A stretch of 64,000 bases of DNA from Plumapathes pennacea (lineage: Eukaryota; Cnidaria; Anthozoa; Antipatharia; Myriopathidae). Numbering within the stretch: the first letter of the stretch is position 1; each line of letters begins with the position of its first letter. The position numbers and the translations under genes were made by a program. Where the stretch lies: NCBI GenBank assembly GCA_964036295.1, contig OZ038464.1:4095501-4159500 (forward strand). The letters run 5' to 3'. Shown in pieces: positions 13,501 through 24,700 of this stretch. The notes below the pieces were generated by a model, which had not been told where the DNA came from, made no database searches, and saw only the letters and a program-made list of their open reading frames with translations.

Positions 13501-16500
13501 GAGTGCATGATTACAGTACTTGCACAGGTTTCTGAGATTAACCCATTTACTTCCAGAAATCAATTTCTCACCATAAATACAGTATATACTGTATATGAAA
13601 CGTATGGAGAACTCGCATTTTTTTGATAACTTGCTCAGAAGACAGATGATAGCTAAACAAACTACAGTCGAGGTAGAATTTAGGTCAAGGGAAACAAGGA
13701 TCAGCGTAAAATAGCAGGGAGTTCAAAATAACTGAGTTCGAAATAGACGATAGTAAATGACTGGAAAAAATGATGGTAAATTGAAGGGGTTTCGTCTTGA
13801 CTTCGAAAGATGGAAACTTCAAATTAACTGAGTTCGAAATAGCAGGGTTCAATTGTACTATAAATTCTGCTTGATGCGTAATTTTTTATATCAAATGGCT
13901 GGGATAATTCGTGTAAGAGAGTTAACTTCTTGAACTCCCAACTTCAATTCTCCCTAACGATCCAAGCAGAAAATGCATGATTGAGTGATGTAGGGATTCA
14001 CCAGTCCCCCGCTTAAGGTCAACCCCCCCCCCCTCCCCCCCTTGCTTAATGTCCACCCATAATTCGTTGTCCCATGGTCATAAAAAACAGCATAAAAATA
14101 CCGCATGTACCAAAGCTGAAGGAATGGTGACCAGAAAGTTCTGAACAGATGAAAATCATCGAATTCATTTCATACCTGGTATGTGGAAACATACACATAC
14201 AACCTATGGCTAGTTGCGAACTTGTTTTACGCCAACGATCCAAAGAGAGGGGTGAATCGCCAACGGCCACTATGTTTCTCTCAACGTTGCACCGACCAGT
14301 GGATTACTGCATTAGGTACATCATGTAGACTAAATATCTCGCACCAACACATGCCAGACAGCTTTAATCCATGTGCAGACACGGCTTTAAATTGCAAAAT
14401 TTTTCATGACCGAGCAATTTGTTCTTCCACTAAGACTCTCTTATAGTTTTACCCCCAAAATCCCCAAAATTCTCGCACTAACGTCCACCTTTTTGGGGGT
14501 CTGGACCCTCCCCCCCCCCCCCCCCCCCTCCCCTTAACGTTCATTGGACGTTAAGCAGGGGAGTGGTGAATATGTCGACAGCCCCTAATATTCTTGATTT
14601 TTCAGTATTCATCTGAAAAAACTACTGAATGTCAAGTTCTTCAAACTGTGTGACATATATTTCTGGTAAGAAATTGGACAAGAAAATTAAAGCTGATCAC
14701 TCTAGAAATATCACTCTATTACAAATCTTTGCTCGCAGTGGAACTAAACTCTCTATTCACCATTTTTATGGCACAAAACTTATAAGTATTGGCTTGGCTC
14801 AGACAATAATAAAATTATTTACCAAGTCTTTAATTAGGCCAGAAAGTGTCAAATTCACTATTTGTATGCTATCAACAATTCACTATAACTTATACTGTGC
14901 AATAATTTGTTTCTTTTGTTAGGAACTTATACTTTTCTTAGACCATTAACTCTTTCAATCCCAAGCTCAAAATGCAGACCCTCCCAACCTTAACCCTTTC
15001 ACTCCCAAGAGTGATCAATTTCAATTTTCTCTTTTCAGTCTCCCACCAGAGATATATCATACAGTATGGAGAATTTGGCATTTGATACTTTTGTCAAATG
15101 GCAGTTGATTAAAACACAAATTCTCATTTTATCACTCATGCATTTTCTCATTTTATGGTTGGGAGAATTTGTATTTTGAGCTTGGGAGTGAAAGGGTAGA
15201 GGAAAATATATGAGTGATGTAGCGAGAATTTTATAGTTTAATCAGGTATCATCTGAGCAAGGTGTCAAAAGCCAAGTTCCCCTCACTGTATGATATATTT
15301 GTGCTGCCAAAACTGAAGAAGAAAATTGAGCTTGATCACTCTTGAATAACCAAAAATTAAACACTGTATTAGTCTAGCTAGGAGAGTAAACCTACTTTGA
15401 CATATTTAAGTTTCACACAGTAAAGTACTGTACAGTTGTGTGGTGTAGATCACATTTATCATTTAAGGTATCACCCCCCCTAAATTTCCATACGGGTTTT
15501 AATTTTTTTACTTGACAAAAAAACATAAAATAGTTGCATGCAATATATTAAAATGTTTGTTACAAATCAGCACATTGATTCACGGTGGTGGTTGCCATGG
15601 ATATTGAGCTTAGGGGAACCTTTTTTCACAATCAATGATGTCATGTATTTTATATATTTTTGAGTTTATCTCCCTCAATTTTGAATTAATCAGAACAAAA
15701 TTAACAGCATATGAAAGAGTTAATGGGGGTCTACAAAAGTTTCTCAGAATTTTGAAATTTTGCTTCAAACTTTTTTTATGGACTTTTTAATGTAAACTGT
15801 GAAAATTTCTCACATCGTTAAAATATAAAAAAATCATAAAAAAGTTTTCAATCAAAATAAAAAAAAACCGAGACAACTTTTTAGATCTCCATGAGCCCTT
15901 TCAAATGCCGCTGGGTTCGTTCCGATCGGTTAAAAACTGAGGGAGATTAACTCAAAAATATGAAAAACCTGTGACGTCAATGATTGCCAATAACGTTTGC
16001 CATATTTGGTATTAAGGGCAGATATTATTAGAAGCAGCTAGACAATTTAATAATAAACAGTTTGATATATAGCATGCCTATGTTTAGTCAATTGATGCCA
16101 TTTAAATAAAATTCTGCTGGAAAGTGGTCGTTTGGGGGGGGGGGGGGGGTGATACCTTAACTTGTGTAACAGTACAAAATCTTACTTTACTTACCTCACT
16201 TTGACATAATCTGACAACAGCCATCTAAAAGCAAATTAAAGTACAACATTGCTGAGTGATAGCATCCTGCATATTTAACACATGTGTCTTTAAACACATG
16301 TGAAGGGTGCCATGAAAGACGTGCTACTGGTCTATCAGACTTTACCTTTGGGCTTACTTAGACGTTCCTAATAACTAAATATAGTGGAGAAGAAACCTGC
16401 AAATCTATTAAAATCGTGCCTTGCATGTAACTGAATCTCTGCACCTCCATTTTTTCCCTCCCATTCTCTCTCACCTGACAGTTGATTTACCTGTAGATTG

Positions 16501-18609
16501 CTTTTGTTGCATGAGTCATAAAAACACGTCCTTTAAAGGTGGTCTAGGAATGAGCACAAAAAAAGTCAGCAGAAGTCAAAACAAATAATTCAAGGAACAT
16601 CTGTTAGCCAGTTTTACAGAGTTCCTAAGTTGAATTGAAATTATCACCATATGTGCCATAATATTATGTCACTATATGTGTATGCATGTTATTCAGAATT
16701 TGCACAATATTTATGATAGGATTACTGACAGTGAGTAGCGCTTTAAAGTCAACAGCAAAACTCACCTTTTCCAGAAACCAGGGTAAAGCTCCACAATGGT
16801 CTAAATGAAAACTAAAGGTACAATATTTAAATTAGATACAGTAAACCAAAAGCATGTTACAATGTACAAGCATTCTGTTAAATTATAAAACAACAACACT
16901 GTACTGTGTGTTGTTTCCTGCTGGCTGTAAAAAAAAAAAACAAAAACAAAAACAAAAACAAAAACATGGAAGAACCTGCAGTATTTCTCACAGGAGCTGG
17001 GCTCAGACTAAGAACTTGTTTGCAGAGGTAAGAGATACCAGGGATTTGGGACTTGGCAGTTTTTCTTATTGTATACCATGTATGATCTGACCTCCCCGCC
17101 CACCCTATCTGTGTCTCAGAATATTTGGCACTGTCAGTCCTCCATATCACATGTCTTAGTAACATAAATCATTCTTTACCTCGGAGCTGGAGAAATGTCA
17201 CAATTGGGATTGAAATCGACTCCATTTCCAATTTCGTAAACAAAAAAGAAGGGGGGAGGGGGTGTAGATCATTGCAATCAGAACCCTCACAATCCATTAA
17301 GGCCAGATTTCATCAGTGAGACACAATATACAAGCAGTTAAAAATACCAGCTGCAATTAATATAACTTACTGACTAACTAGCAGCAGATCAATTTCTGCC
17401 GTATCAATCTCATCAAGAAACGGCAATGACTCCAAGCCTGTCATCCCAGGATGAATACCACAGTCCAGCTATAGGCATAGCAGATGAGAGAGCAAAGATA
17501 CAGCATGTCAGTATTTCAATGTCTGCATAAAACTGCATGTAAGAAACACTCAAAGCATTCTTAACATGTACATGCATACTGTACATTATAGTTTTTGCCT
17601 GGGACTGCACTTCTGGTAATTATAAATTGCGATCACCTGGCCACATTTGGCTAATTAACGATATAATAACATGCATACAATAATTTCTGTATTCTGATTG
17701 GCTGAGCGCACGTCAATTTATCCCAGACTGTGCAAAGATGTGAAATTAACAGTGCAAAAATGTGAAACTAAGAGTGCAGAAATTTGAAATTGAAAATTGC
17801 CGACATCTGGCGCACATTATTTGCGAAGCAAAACAAAACAAAAGAGCATGTTTTCATTCCTCAGGACGATTCCGATTCTGTTTGAGATAATTAAAACAAA
17901 GTTCTTGAGAGACACTTGTGATTTGTAACGAAATTGAAAAAATTGCGCGACGTAAATTATTGTATGCATGTTATTAACAAGTAATCACATGATTTCTAGT
18001 GCAATTTTAGAATAAATAAGCACTCGTAAATTTTTCAAAAACCACAAATTGCACTCGAAATCATGCGATTACCTATACTAACAACATTCTTCTGTATTAG
18101 TACCAAAAATGCCAAGTGGTAGACATCAAGCTATTAAGCCAGAGACTTGCGTGTATTGTAAGTGACACATACCGAGAAGGAAAATCACCAATGAGCAATT
18201 GGATCTAGATTGTACTGTAGGTATTGGGAAGGGTACTTCAAAATCACACTCTTAATTTACGTACCATGACTTTCTTTTCTTTGAATTCCAAAATGTGACA
18301 TGATCGTCCCACCTCTTGCCCAGCACCTCTGAATACATGAACAAAAACAACAAGATGCAAAGCAAATAATGTATGATGCGATCATGCACAGAACCTTGTC
18401 TTGAGGAAAACCTCACACAGACAACATATTTTACGAAGTCCACGTGAGCCCACTCATAAACGCAAAAACGTAAGCCATTTTCAGAATGCAAACCAAGCAG
18501 GGGAATTACTTAAACAAGATACTCACAAAGGAGTAACGGTCAGGAGATCGCTCTCCTCTGGAGGAACTGCTGACTCTGATTTCCTCTTCGTCGTTACAGG
18601 CGCCGCCAT
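1105..18609 (-). CDS. CPSF3: CPSF3/CPSF73, pre-mRNA 3'-end processing endonuclease, 26 exons, complete
   Basis: Zinc-dependent endonuclease subunit of the nuclear cleavage and polyadenylation complex; it cuts pre-mRNA (and histone mRNA) at the 3' end. Exons in transcript order: 18527-18609, 18265-18328, 17371-17468, 16766-16811, 16491-16543, 16195-16224, 13257-13341, 12542-12634, 11603-11692, 10799-10859, 9833-9922, 9196-9276, 8624-8670, 8075-8122, 7633-7695, 7004-7099, 6493-6562, 6181-6332, 5927-6004, 5228-5336, 4154-4188, 3221-3379, 2205-2292, 1927-1972, 1438-1555, 1105-1194. They sum to 2073 nt, 690 residues; human CPSF3 has 684. Phases agree at all 25 junctions. The metallo-beta-lactamase signature HFHLDH is at residues 82-87, AGH with H169, LYTGD with D190, the beta-CASP motif SFSAH with H407 and LVHGEQNE with H429. 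The C-terminal domain (from about 480) ends FTPCHC. The ATG starts [21 protein letters not shown], about 11 residues longer than human. Exon 24 (1927-1972) is the least certain because that segment is poorly conserved; an alternative at 1966-2008 also keeps phase but fits the family less well. Confidence 0.95.
1705..1858. repeat. Low-complexity ACG / ACCAAC / ACC tract in CPSF3 intron 24
   Basis: Successive ACG triplets, about ten ACCAAC units and ACC/ACA triplets lie in the intron between CPSF3 exons 24 and 25. They give open frames on both strands that encode Thr-Pro or Gly-Val runs; these are not genes. Confidence 0.9.
2778..3008. mobile_element. MITE with about 30-bp terminal inverted repeats
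   Basis: TTCACGGTATTGAATGCATG near 2780-2800 recurs as its reverse complement near 2985-3004, enclosing about 170 bp. It lies in a CPSF3 intron. The family is not recognised. Confidence 0.55.
3590..3915. mobile_element. Palindromic MITE in CPSF3 intron 21
   Basis: The arms ATTACACGGTGGCGCGAAGA and TCTTCAAGCCGCCGTGTAAT face each other at about 3594 and 3731, with a near-perfect stem between them (AAAACAATATTTTACG against its complement). Related sequence with CACTCGTGT motifs runs to about 3912. Confidence 0.6.
4470..4545. repeat. (ATT)n / (AGT)n microsatellite
   Basis: Pure ATT triplets followed by AGT triplets in CPSF3 intron 20. The open frame of Ile and Ser runs here is spurious. Confidence 0.95.
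5846..5906. repeat. (AAAAAC)n tract
   Basis: A-rich hexamer repeat just beyond the donor of CPSF3 exon 19. Similar tracts occur at 9960-10043 and 16928-16968, also in CPSF3 introns. Confidence 0.9.
8990..9184. mobile_element. TTAA-type MITE, right end truncated, next to CPSF3 exon 12
   Basis: It begins TTAACCCTTTCACTCCCAAG, as other copies of the family do, but the mirror-image right end is missing. It stops about 6 bp before the splice donor of CPSF3 exon 12 (donor 9190-9195). Confidence 0.65.
9960..10043. repeat. (AAAAAC)n tract
   Basis: A-rich hexamer array in the intron downstream of CPSF3 exon 10. Open frames of Phe-Leu-Cys runs on the minus strand come from it. Confidence 0.9.
10905..11160. 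repeat. Dispersed repeat, inverted copy near 40800-40960
   Basis: Contains CTCACC, GCGCGCCCACGTT, TCCGGAGCTTGACTTTCCTGAGGCGCCCACG and CGACTGTCGCTGCTTGC stretches that reappear reverse-complemented at about 40800-40960. No coding content was identified. Confidence 0.5.
12117..12384 (+). mobile_element. tRNA-derived SINE with (TTTAC)n tail
   Basis: Starts GCAGCGTGGCCGAGTGGTGA, a tRNA-Ser-like A box, followed by a TGA anticodon-like loop and a B box-like GGTTTAAGTCCTG. The tRNA-like part lacks a pairing acceptor stem. The element ends in repeated TTTAC units (12357-12384), a typical SINE tail. It lies in a CPSF3 intron. Confidence 0.7.
12840..13037 (-). mobile_element. tRNA-Glu-like SINE, minus strand
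   Basis: On the minus strand, GTTCAGATGGCCAAGCAGTT (A box) is followed by a TTC anticodon-like loop and B box GGTTCAATTCC. It lies in a CPSF3 intron and does not fold as a full tRNA by eye, so it is called a SINE head and not a tRNA gene. Confidence 0.55.
14947..15344. mobile_element. TTAA MITE interrupted by a second copy (14990-15198)
   Basis: The outer copy starts TTAACTCTTTCAATCCCAAG and resumes at about 15199 with GAGGAAAATATATGAGTGAT, ending at CTTGATCACTCTTG. The inner copy starts TTAACCCTTTCACTCCCAAG and ends TTGGGAGTGAAAGGG. Comparison with the uninterrupted copy at 56787-56999 shows the order. Confidence 0.65.
15464..16161. mobile_element. Non-autonomous TIR element with TTAAGGTATCACCCCC ends
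   Basis: The left end TTAAGGTATCACCCCCC mirrors the right end GGGGGGGTGATACCTTAA. Sub-terminal inverted motifs (GAGTTTATCTCCCTCA against TGAGGGAGATTAACTC) lie inside. No transposase frame was seen. A one-ended relative is at about 30490-30525. Confidence 0.7.
17664..17976. mobile_element. TIR MITE with TTAATAACATGCATACAATA ends
   Basis: AATAACATGCATACAATAAT at the left is mirrored by ATTATTGTATGCATGTTATT at the right. The homologous element in the duplicated copy is at 52417-52727 and a partial one is at about 53866-54092. Confidence 0.65.
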
Positions 18610-18760
18610 TTTGAAAATGCCTCTATGAGCCCGCATTATTCCGGTCAGCTCTTGTACAGACGCGACGCATTCTGGGACGGGTGAATTCCTCAGCTCAGAC
18701 AAGCGACGAAAAGAACAAAACGTGCACTTCCGGAAAATAGCTCAGCATGGGGAGGCAGAA
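18610..18760 (-). promoter_or_regulatory. CPSF3 5' UTR and TATA-less promoter with ETS-type site
   Basis: The segment just upstream of the CPSF3 ATG has no TATA box. It carries CCGGAAGT on the minus strand (ACTTCCGG at 18726-18733), the consensus of ETS/GABP factors common at animal housekeeping promoters, about 120 bp before the start codon. The same site sits at the matching place in the duplicated copy (53515-53522). The role is inferred from the motif and position; no transcription start is visible. Confidence 0.45.
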
Positions 18761-20085
18761 GAATGAATTACGATATGGCTATTTGAAATGGTTTTGAGAT
18801 ACGTGTTTAGTATCTTCTCGTACAAAAAATTGGAAAAGTAAAATGGATGTATGGCTTCCGAGCTGGTTTATTAGAGATGGGTCAGATAAATTGATGGTTG
18901 CATGCATGCATGGACAATTTAAGAACTTATTTAATTTCTTGTCAATCTTTAGGGTTATTCAACCAAGGAAACTGGCCAACATATGAACCTTTTGGAGGGT
19001 GTTGAGTTGGCCTAGCCATGCTTTGAAAAACCGGGCCCAGGTTGTGTGGGGTTCTCAGACCAAAATTTAGGAATTTTGACAGCATACCAATTTGTGAACC
19101 AACACAGACCAAATGCCAAAATAAGCAAAATGTAAACTTAATCTATTCCAGACTTGGACGGGAGGAGGGAGATCTGGAACTGAAATCCCTATTGCAGACC
19201 AAAATATTCGATTTTTGACCTATTTTCAGACCAAAATTTAGGATTTTTTGACAGCATACCAATTTGTGAACCAAGACCAAAATTTATGATTTTTGATCTA
19301 ATTTCAGACCAAATATTAAAATCTCCGGGCCTTATTCCAGACCAAAGGATCAAAATCAAAACCCTAATTTAGACTAAAATGAAAAGGCATTATTAGACGC
19401 GAACGAAAATTTGTTTTCAGCTGAACCAGATAAAAAGATAGAATTTTCCTGGGGCAAAGCCTATTGCTGACAAACATAACATGAAACGCACAGTTGGCGA
19501 CTTGCAAACGTAAATCTTGCTGTGTAAAACCGCATATTTAGTTGACAGTTCTGTTCGTGCCAAGAAACGCAAGAAGCTTCTTGTTTGCTTTCTGCATTTC
19601 CGCCTCGCCGGCTGAGTAAATATTCTTTTTTAAACGAAAACAGATTAGTGTGAGTGTTAGGCTTGGATAAATTCTGCTGGCATAAAATTTTTAATCGGTA
19701 AGACAAGGACATGCATAACAGTTGAAAGAAAAATGAATAAAACAAATTCAAAACAAATCAAATATATATTGTGATTCGCCTAACGTTCGCTAAAACGCGC
19801 CCCGCATCACACGCTCTGAAATATAAAGTCACTACCTCGCTCTCAGACTCGGGTAACGCAGCCGCGGAGAGCTGGGGGCGAAACCATGCACGGCAAGAAA
19901 CTGGGGCGAGCCTCGAACCGAGCATAATTCGAGTATGATTTTGTTCCCCGAGCATAATTTTGAGTATAATTCATGATATTTCCGAGCACTACCGGCAGGT
20001 ATAATTCGCCAATTTATATTTTACGAGCATAATTTATCCAAACATAATGGGCGAGGCCTGAGCCTCACTATGGTATGTTCAAGGT
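18761..20085. other. Intergenic spacer upstream of CPSF3
   Basis: AT-rich and without a recognised gene. It contains several degenerate repeats of GACCAAAATTTAGGATTTTT and ACAGCATACCAATTTGTGAA between about 19060 and 19350. The segment from about 19395 matches 56000-56170 in the duplicated copy. Confidence 0.5.
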
Positions 20086-21741
20086 ACCAAAGGATCAGGA
20101 ACGGCTGTTTTCTTTTTAAAACTACTTTATTTCAAACGACACACAGCTTACAATGCAGATCTCAATTTATCTAATCTATTTTCTGACGCCAGCTAATTGG
20201 ACGCTATCAAAGTTAAAGAATCAATATGGATAAAGTGATAACATCACCACTTAGCAACTGAAAACAAAAAAGACACACACTGCCATCTAACTTGAACTTT
20301 TATGGTTCACGAGTAGTAATGCCTGCCAATAGACTGGCGTGCCTCAACAACTTAAGATTTTAAAACCTAATGAAATCTCAACTATTAAATGCTGTACTTA
20401 CTAGGGCTGTACTTGACTACTAGGACTTTAAAGCTAATAAAGTCTTAACTAGTAAATACTATAAAAGTTTATTGACTGTAAAACTAATAGTCTCAACTAG
20501 TAAATGCTATAAAACGTACTTGACTACTAAAGTTGCGTTGTCAACAAAATTAGATTGATAAGCATTACGTCAGGGTTTAGGAGTTTTAAATAAACTCATG
20601 CATTTGAAACTCATTTAGTTAGGCCACGCAAATTTTGGCTTAACGCGTTATTACACACTCGATTAACTTTAGGAATAGTACTTTGTAGCCGCAATTTACA
20701 CTCTAAGATTATCAAGTATATGATGACAATATTCAGTCACGTCTGTCAAAGTCATTAGTACTAATTTAGGTGGTATTTGTACCAAAATCTGTTCCGTGAC
20801 ACGAATAAGATGGAGCAGAGAAAAACGCGTTTATTGACGTGTACTTTTGTCAATATGAGTTCTAAATGTCTCCCTCGCCTTCAGATCGCTTTCGAAATGG
20901 AGAATTTTTCAAATTAAAGTTTTGCACTAGGTTGATATGTTCATTGAAATGTAACCTGTTGTTACAAACATTTTGTTTTCAGAGAGGTATTACTCTTTGT
21001 TCCTTCTAGTAGTTCTCCTCTACTGGTTGTTCTCTTTCTCTTCTGGCCGCTCTCTCTCTCTCTCTCTCTCTGTCGCTTATAAGCCCCATGCACACGAGCA
21101 AGTTTTCTATGACAAGCTTTCAGTAACAAATAACTTGCCCGTGTGTACGGTGGAACTTTCTTTGACAAGTTTTTATGCAAATTTTCTTTGTTTCTTTTAC
21201 TTCTGACTTAGAATTCCATAAGCTTTTCGCGTGATCTCTAACCCTAACCCTCTGGTATAAGACTTTATCGTATAATATAAATCTGACCAATTCAAAGACA
21301 TATATTCTTGTCGGTGTTGTGGGCGCGGCCATCTTGATAATGCGAGCACACCATGCTCGCAAATGAAGACCCGGGAACTAAAAGTTATCCAAAAAACTTT
21401 AACAAATTTTGATAAGTTTTGACAAGTTTTCCTTGTCATGAAAAATCTACTACGTAAGCCTTTTCAGCAAATGCATTTTTCATAGAAATTTTGGCCAATT
21501 TTTCTCATATAAACGAGCAAAAACATATTGTCATAGAAAACTTGCTTGTGCATGGGGCTCTGTTTAAGCCGAGCAAAGCAGCTGCCTTTGTTTGTCACTT
21601 TCTCAATTTTACTGATTTGTAGAGATAGGATTTGTGCATATTACATCCAAAATTACGCACTTACACTATATATTGGAAACTAATGGACTTTCAAACTTAA
21701 CGTTAGCAACCTCTGCCTGGTATCCAGAGTTCCAGATTTGT
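20086..21741. other. 3' flank of the TRP-SPRY gene, non-coding
   Basis: Matches 56610-58263. It holds degenerate CTAGTAAATGCTATAAAA repeats (about 20340-20560), a (CT)n run near 21046-21070, and an inverted pair around CACACGAGCAAGTTTTCTATGACAAGC (21089) and its complement (21520-21555). No exon was recognised. Confidence 0.5.
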
Positions 21742-24700
21742 TTACTTGCTGTCTTTCTTCATTGCACCTTTAACTTCCAACAGCATGTCCTTCATCTCAT
21801 CAATTTGAGACTCAAATTGAGATTTTAGATCGCGAATCTCCCCCTTCACACCTTGAATCTCTCCTTTTACTCCTTTAAGGATGGATTGGTCAAATGTGCC
21901 CATCTGCAACAGACAAATACATAAACAAAGTCGGACTGGCGTTTTAGACGCCGCTCCTCGCCAACCTCGTTCCCAGGCTGGGGCTGGATTGAGAGAAGAG
22001 CCTGGGAACTAGGTTGATTCCTCGCATACACCAAACGTAATGCAAATTAGCAAAAGAAAGCATTGTTTGAGACAAATGAACCGGGCGTTAAATGTCTTCG
22101 TCCGTCAATGACGATTTGTATCATTGTATTGTTACCTCAAGTTTGATAGTAATGGCGACAAACGCTGACCAATGGAAGTGGCGTCAAGAACGAATTTCTG
22201 CGGTGCCGTCAATACATTTTTTATAAAATAACTATGATACTACGCGCGTTCTAATTGGTTGAAAAGCCGGTAATTATTTAAAATCAACATAACACGCGTT
22301 TCCTGAAGTGGCTCGTGATTTTGAACTTTTTCTCGTGTTCTGAAAAGTCCTTGAATTTGTGTAGCGCCTTGGAAAGCCCTCAATTTTGACAACAGTCCTA
22401 GAAAAATTAGAATGTATTGAATGAACCGAGAAATAAATCAATTGGCAATTTGATTCTGCAGTCGACAAGTCAAGTGCCATTCACGGAACAGCATTGGGGA
22501 AAACTGTTCAGAAACAAGGCATCACTGCAGCAGGAAATGCACTTCAATGCTAGAACAAGTAAATACGGGCTAACCGCTTTATTTTTAATGAAAGATCTGT
22601 GCCGTACGAAGAACTATTAGAGAAACTGGGTCTGACGACTCTTCAAAATCAAAGACTTTTAAAGATAGTTTGCACTGTCTTTAAGACATTGAATCATCCA
22701 CAAGCTCCAAGCGGTATCCAGGATCTCATAAACAAAAGAAACACAAAGTACAACCTCAGGGAAATGAAATACTGAACCAACCCAAAGTCAACACTACTAC
22801 GTACGGACTACGATCATGGAGGCACACAGCCCCAAAATTCTAGAACACGCTACCAAATCAATTAAGAGTACTAAACACTTACAAAAGTTCAAAAGTCATC
22901 TAAGAAAGTTAGAGTTGACGAAGTATAGTAATCTGGGCAATTTCCTTAAGCATTGTGGATAGCGGTTCGTTCTATAAGAAGTAATTCTAGGCATTTCAAC
23001 CAAAACTGAAATTCTTTTAAGAACGCTAAACGTTCTATTTGGACCAACCAGGTCATTTTAAGTCCTCGAAAATATTAAATTGGCCTTGAGAAGCCCTTGA
23101 AGTTCGATTTGAAAAATCTGTACGAACCCTGATTTACAAAGGAGAATTAAACGACCGATATGTCGAACCTACCACAACCCACCGTATGGGTGACGAGACA
23201 TGCCAACTTTGGAATGTACTCACGCTAAACTTTACTTTGATTCCTGCGCTGTGCATTGCAATGCAAGGATAAAGTTGTTCACCACTGTTTTTGATACAGG
23301 TTTTTCCGACTTCTCTTCTATTCAGACTGAAAGTTACAGGAACGTAGCCATCTTTCTCTTCATGGAAAAGAACTTTGCAGCCGACAAGGTCTCCACTGTA
23401 TCCCAATGCGCCTAGATTAAAAGATAATGCAAGTAAGTTCACCAAAGATTAAAGGTTCAATTACTTGGAACAATATCGAATTGATATAGTATATTTAAAT
23501 GTTAGTTCAAACGAACGACGTAAGCATAACTGTATACATTCTATTGTCTGTCGCCTCTGTTTCATGCCTAAATGAGAACCTTGACGCGCAAGTATAAATA
23601 ATGCGTGAAGATAAGTCAATGTTCACACTTTTTTCTGACGAAGGGCGGACGCCCAAAACTTATGGGGTGTTTACATGATACCGTATGACTTATATTGCGG
23701 TACGAGATATGTTTTTGTATTACGTTTACATCGGAGGCCGTTGTACCAGAATGACGAAGATGCTTATGTGTGCCTAATAATGCTCGTCGGATATTTCGTT
23801 TCGACCCCCAAGAGGTACTAAAATTGGCGTGGCTCGAGCGCATTTTGACCCCTAAAAGTTACCAATAAAAACATACCAATATAATAAAATTCATTCGACT
23901 GACACCCGACCCCTAAACGGTAGCACGTCACATAAAATTGTCAGCATTTGATCTTGAGCACCCTAAACGGTACCAAAACCCGTGATTTTGACCCCTAAAC
24001 GGTACGAAGGGCATCCCCGTTCTTTTTTATATGGAGTTACCCCCACCCCCCGACATCTCACGTTTACCACTACGACAACACAGTCCAAAATTAGTTCTCA
24101 CAGGGACTATCATTCAATTGCGTGTCAAAAGATCAAACCTGGCAGCTCTCTGCCAAAGTTTCTGTGTTTTTCCTCAAAAATCCTTCCGTCGTCAAGGTGA
24201 TATCCTACAGATTTGTCAAGCCAGCCTGGAAATACCGTGAAGTCTTGATGGTCGGACAGAACAATTCCAACTCCCAACATCCGGTCACTGCCACTTTCTT
24301 CAATTAACACCTTCGAGAACAAACACACTAACTATTAGACTTTTGTAATAGTATGCAAAACCGAAGTTATTCTAATGTCCCCCTCTAGTTCCTGTAGGAA
24401 AGCGAAACATGAAACCTTAGAAAATAGAAGTAAAATAATCATGTACTTTTACCTGAAACATCGGAGATGCCCGAGTTAATGGTTTTTTATAGCGAACATT
24501 GCAGTCTTCGTCCACCTCATCTCTAAATGTCAGCGTGTTTCCCTCAATTTTAATACCGTGATGGCCCGTCCACAGCTATATTCCAAACAAAACGTACAAT
24601 TTTTAAAAATACGCAAAACTGTTATTATATCAGAGGTGTAAAGGCCACAGCAAACGAAAACAGCATGCACATCATCTCATCGGCAAACAGTGTGTACTGA

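Larger units (their letters stand above)
13342..16194. other. CPSF3 intron 6, filled with mobile-element remains
   Basis: This 2.85-kb intron separates the exon ending YVKV from the exon starting NIATEDML. It holds a degenerate TTAA MITE (about 13535-13975), nested TTAA MITEs (14947-15344) and a longer TIR element (15464-16161). No coding segment was seen. Confidence 0.7.
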
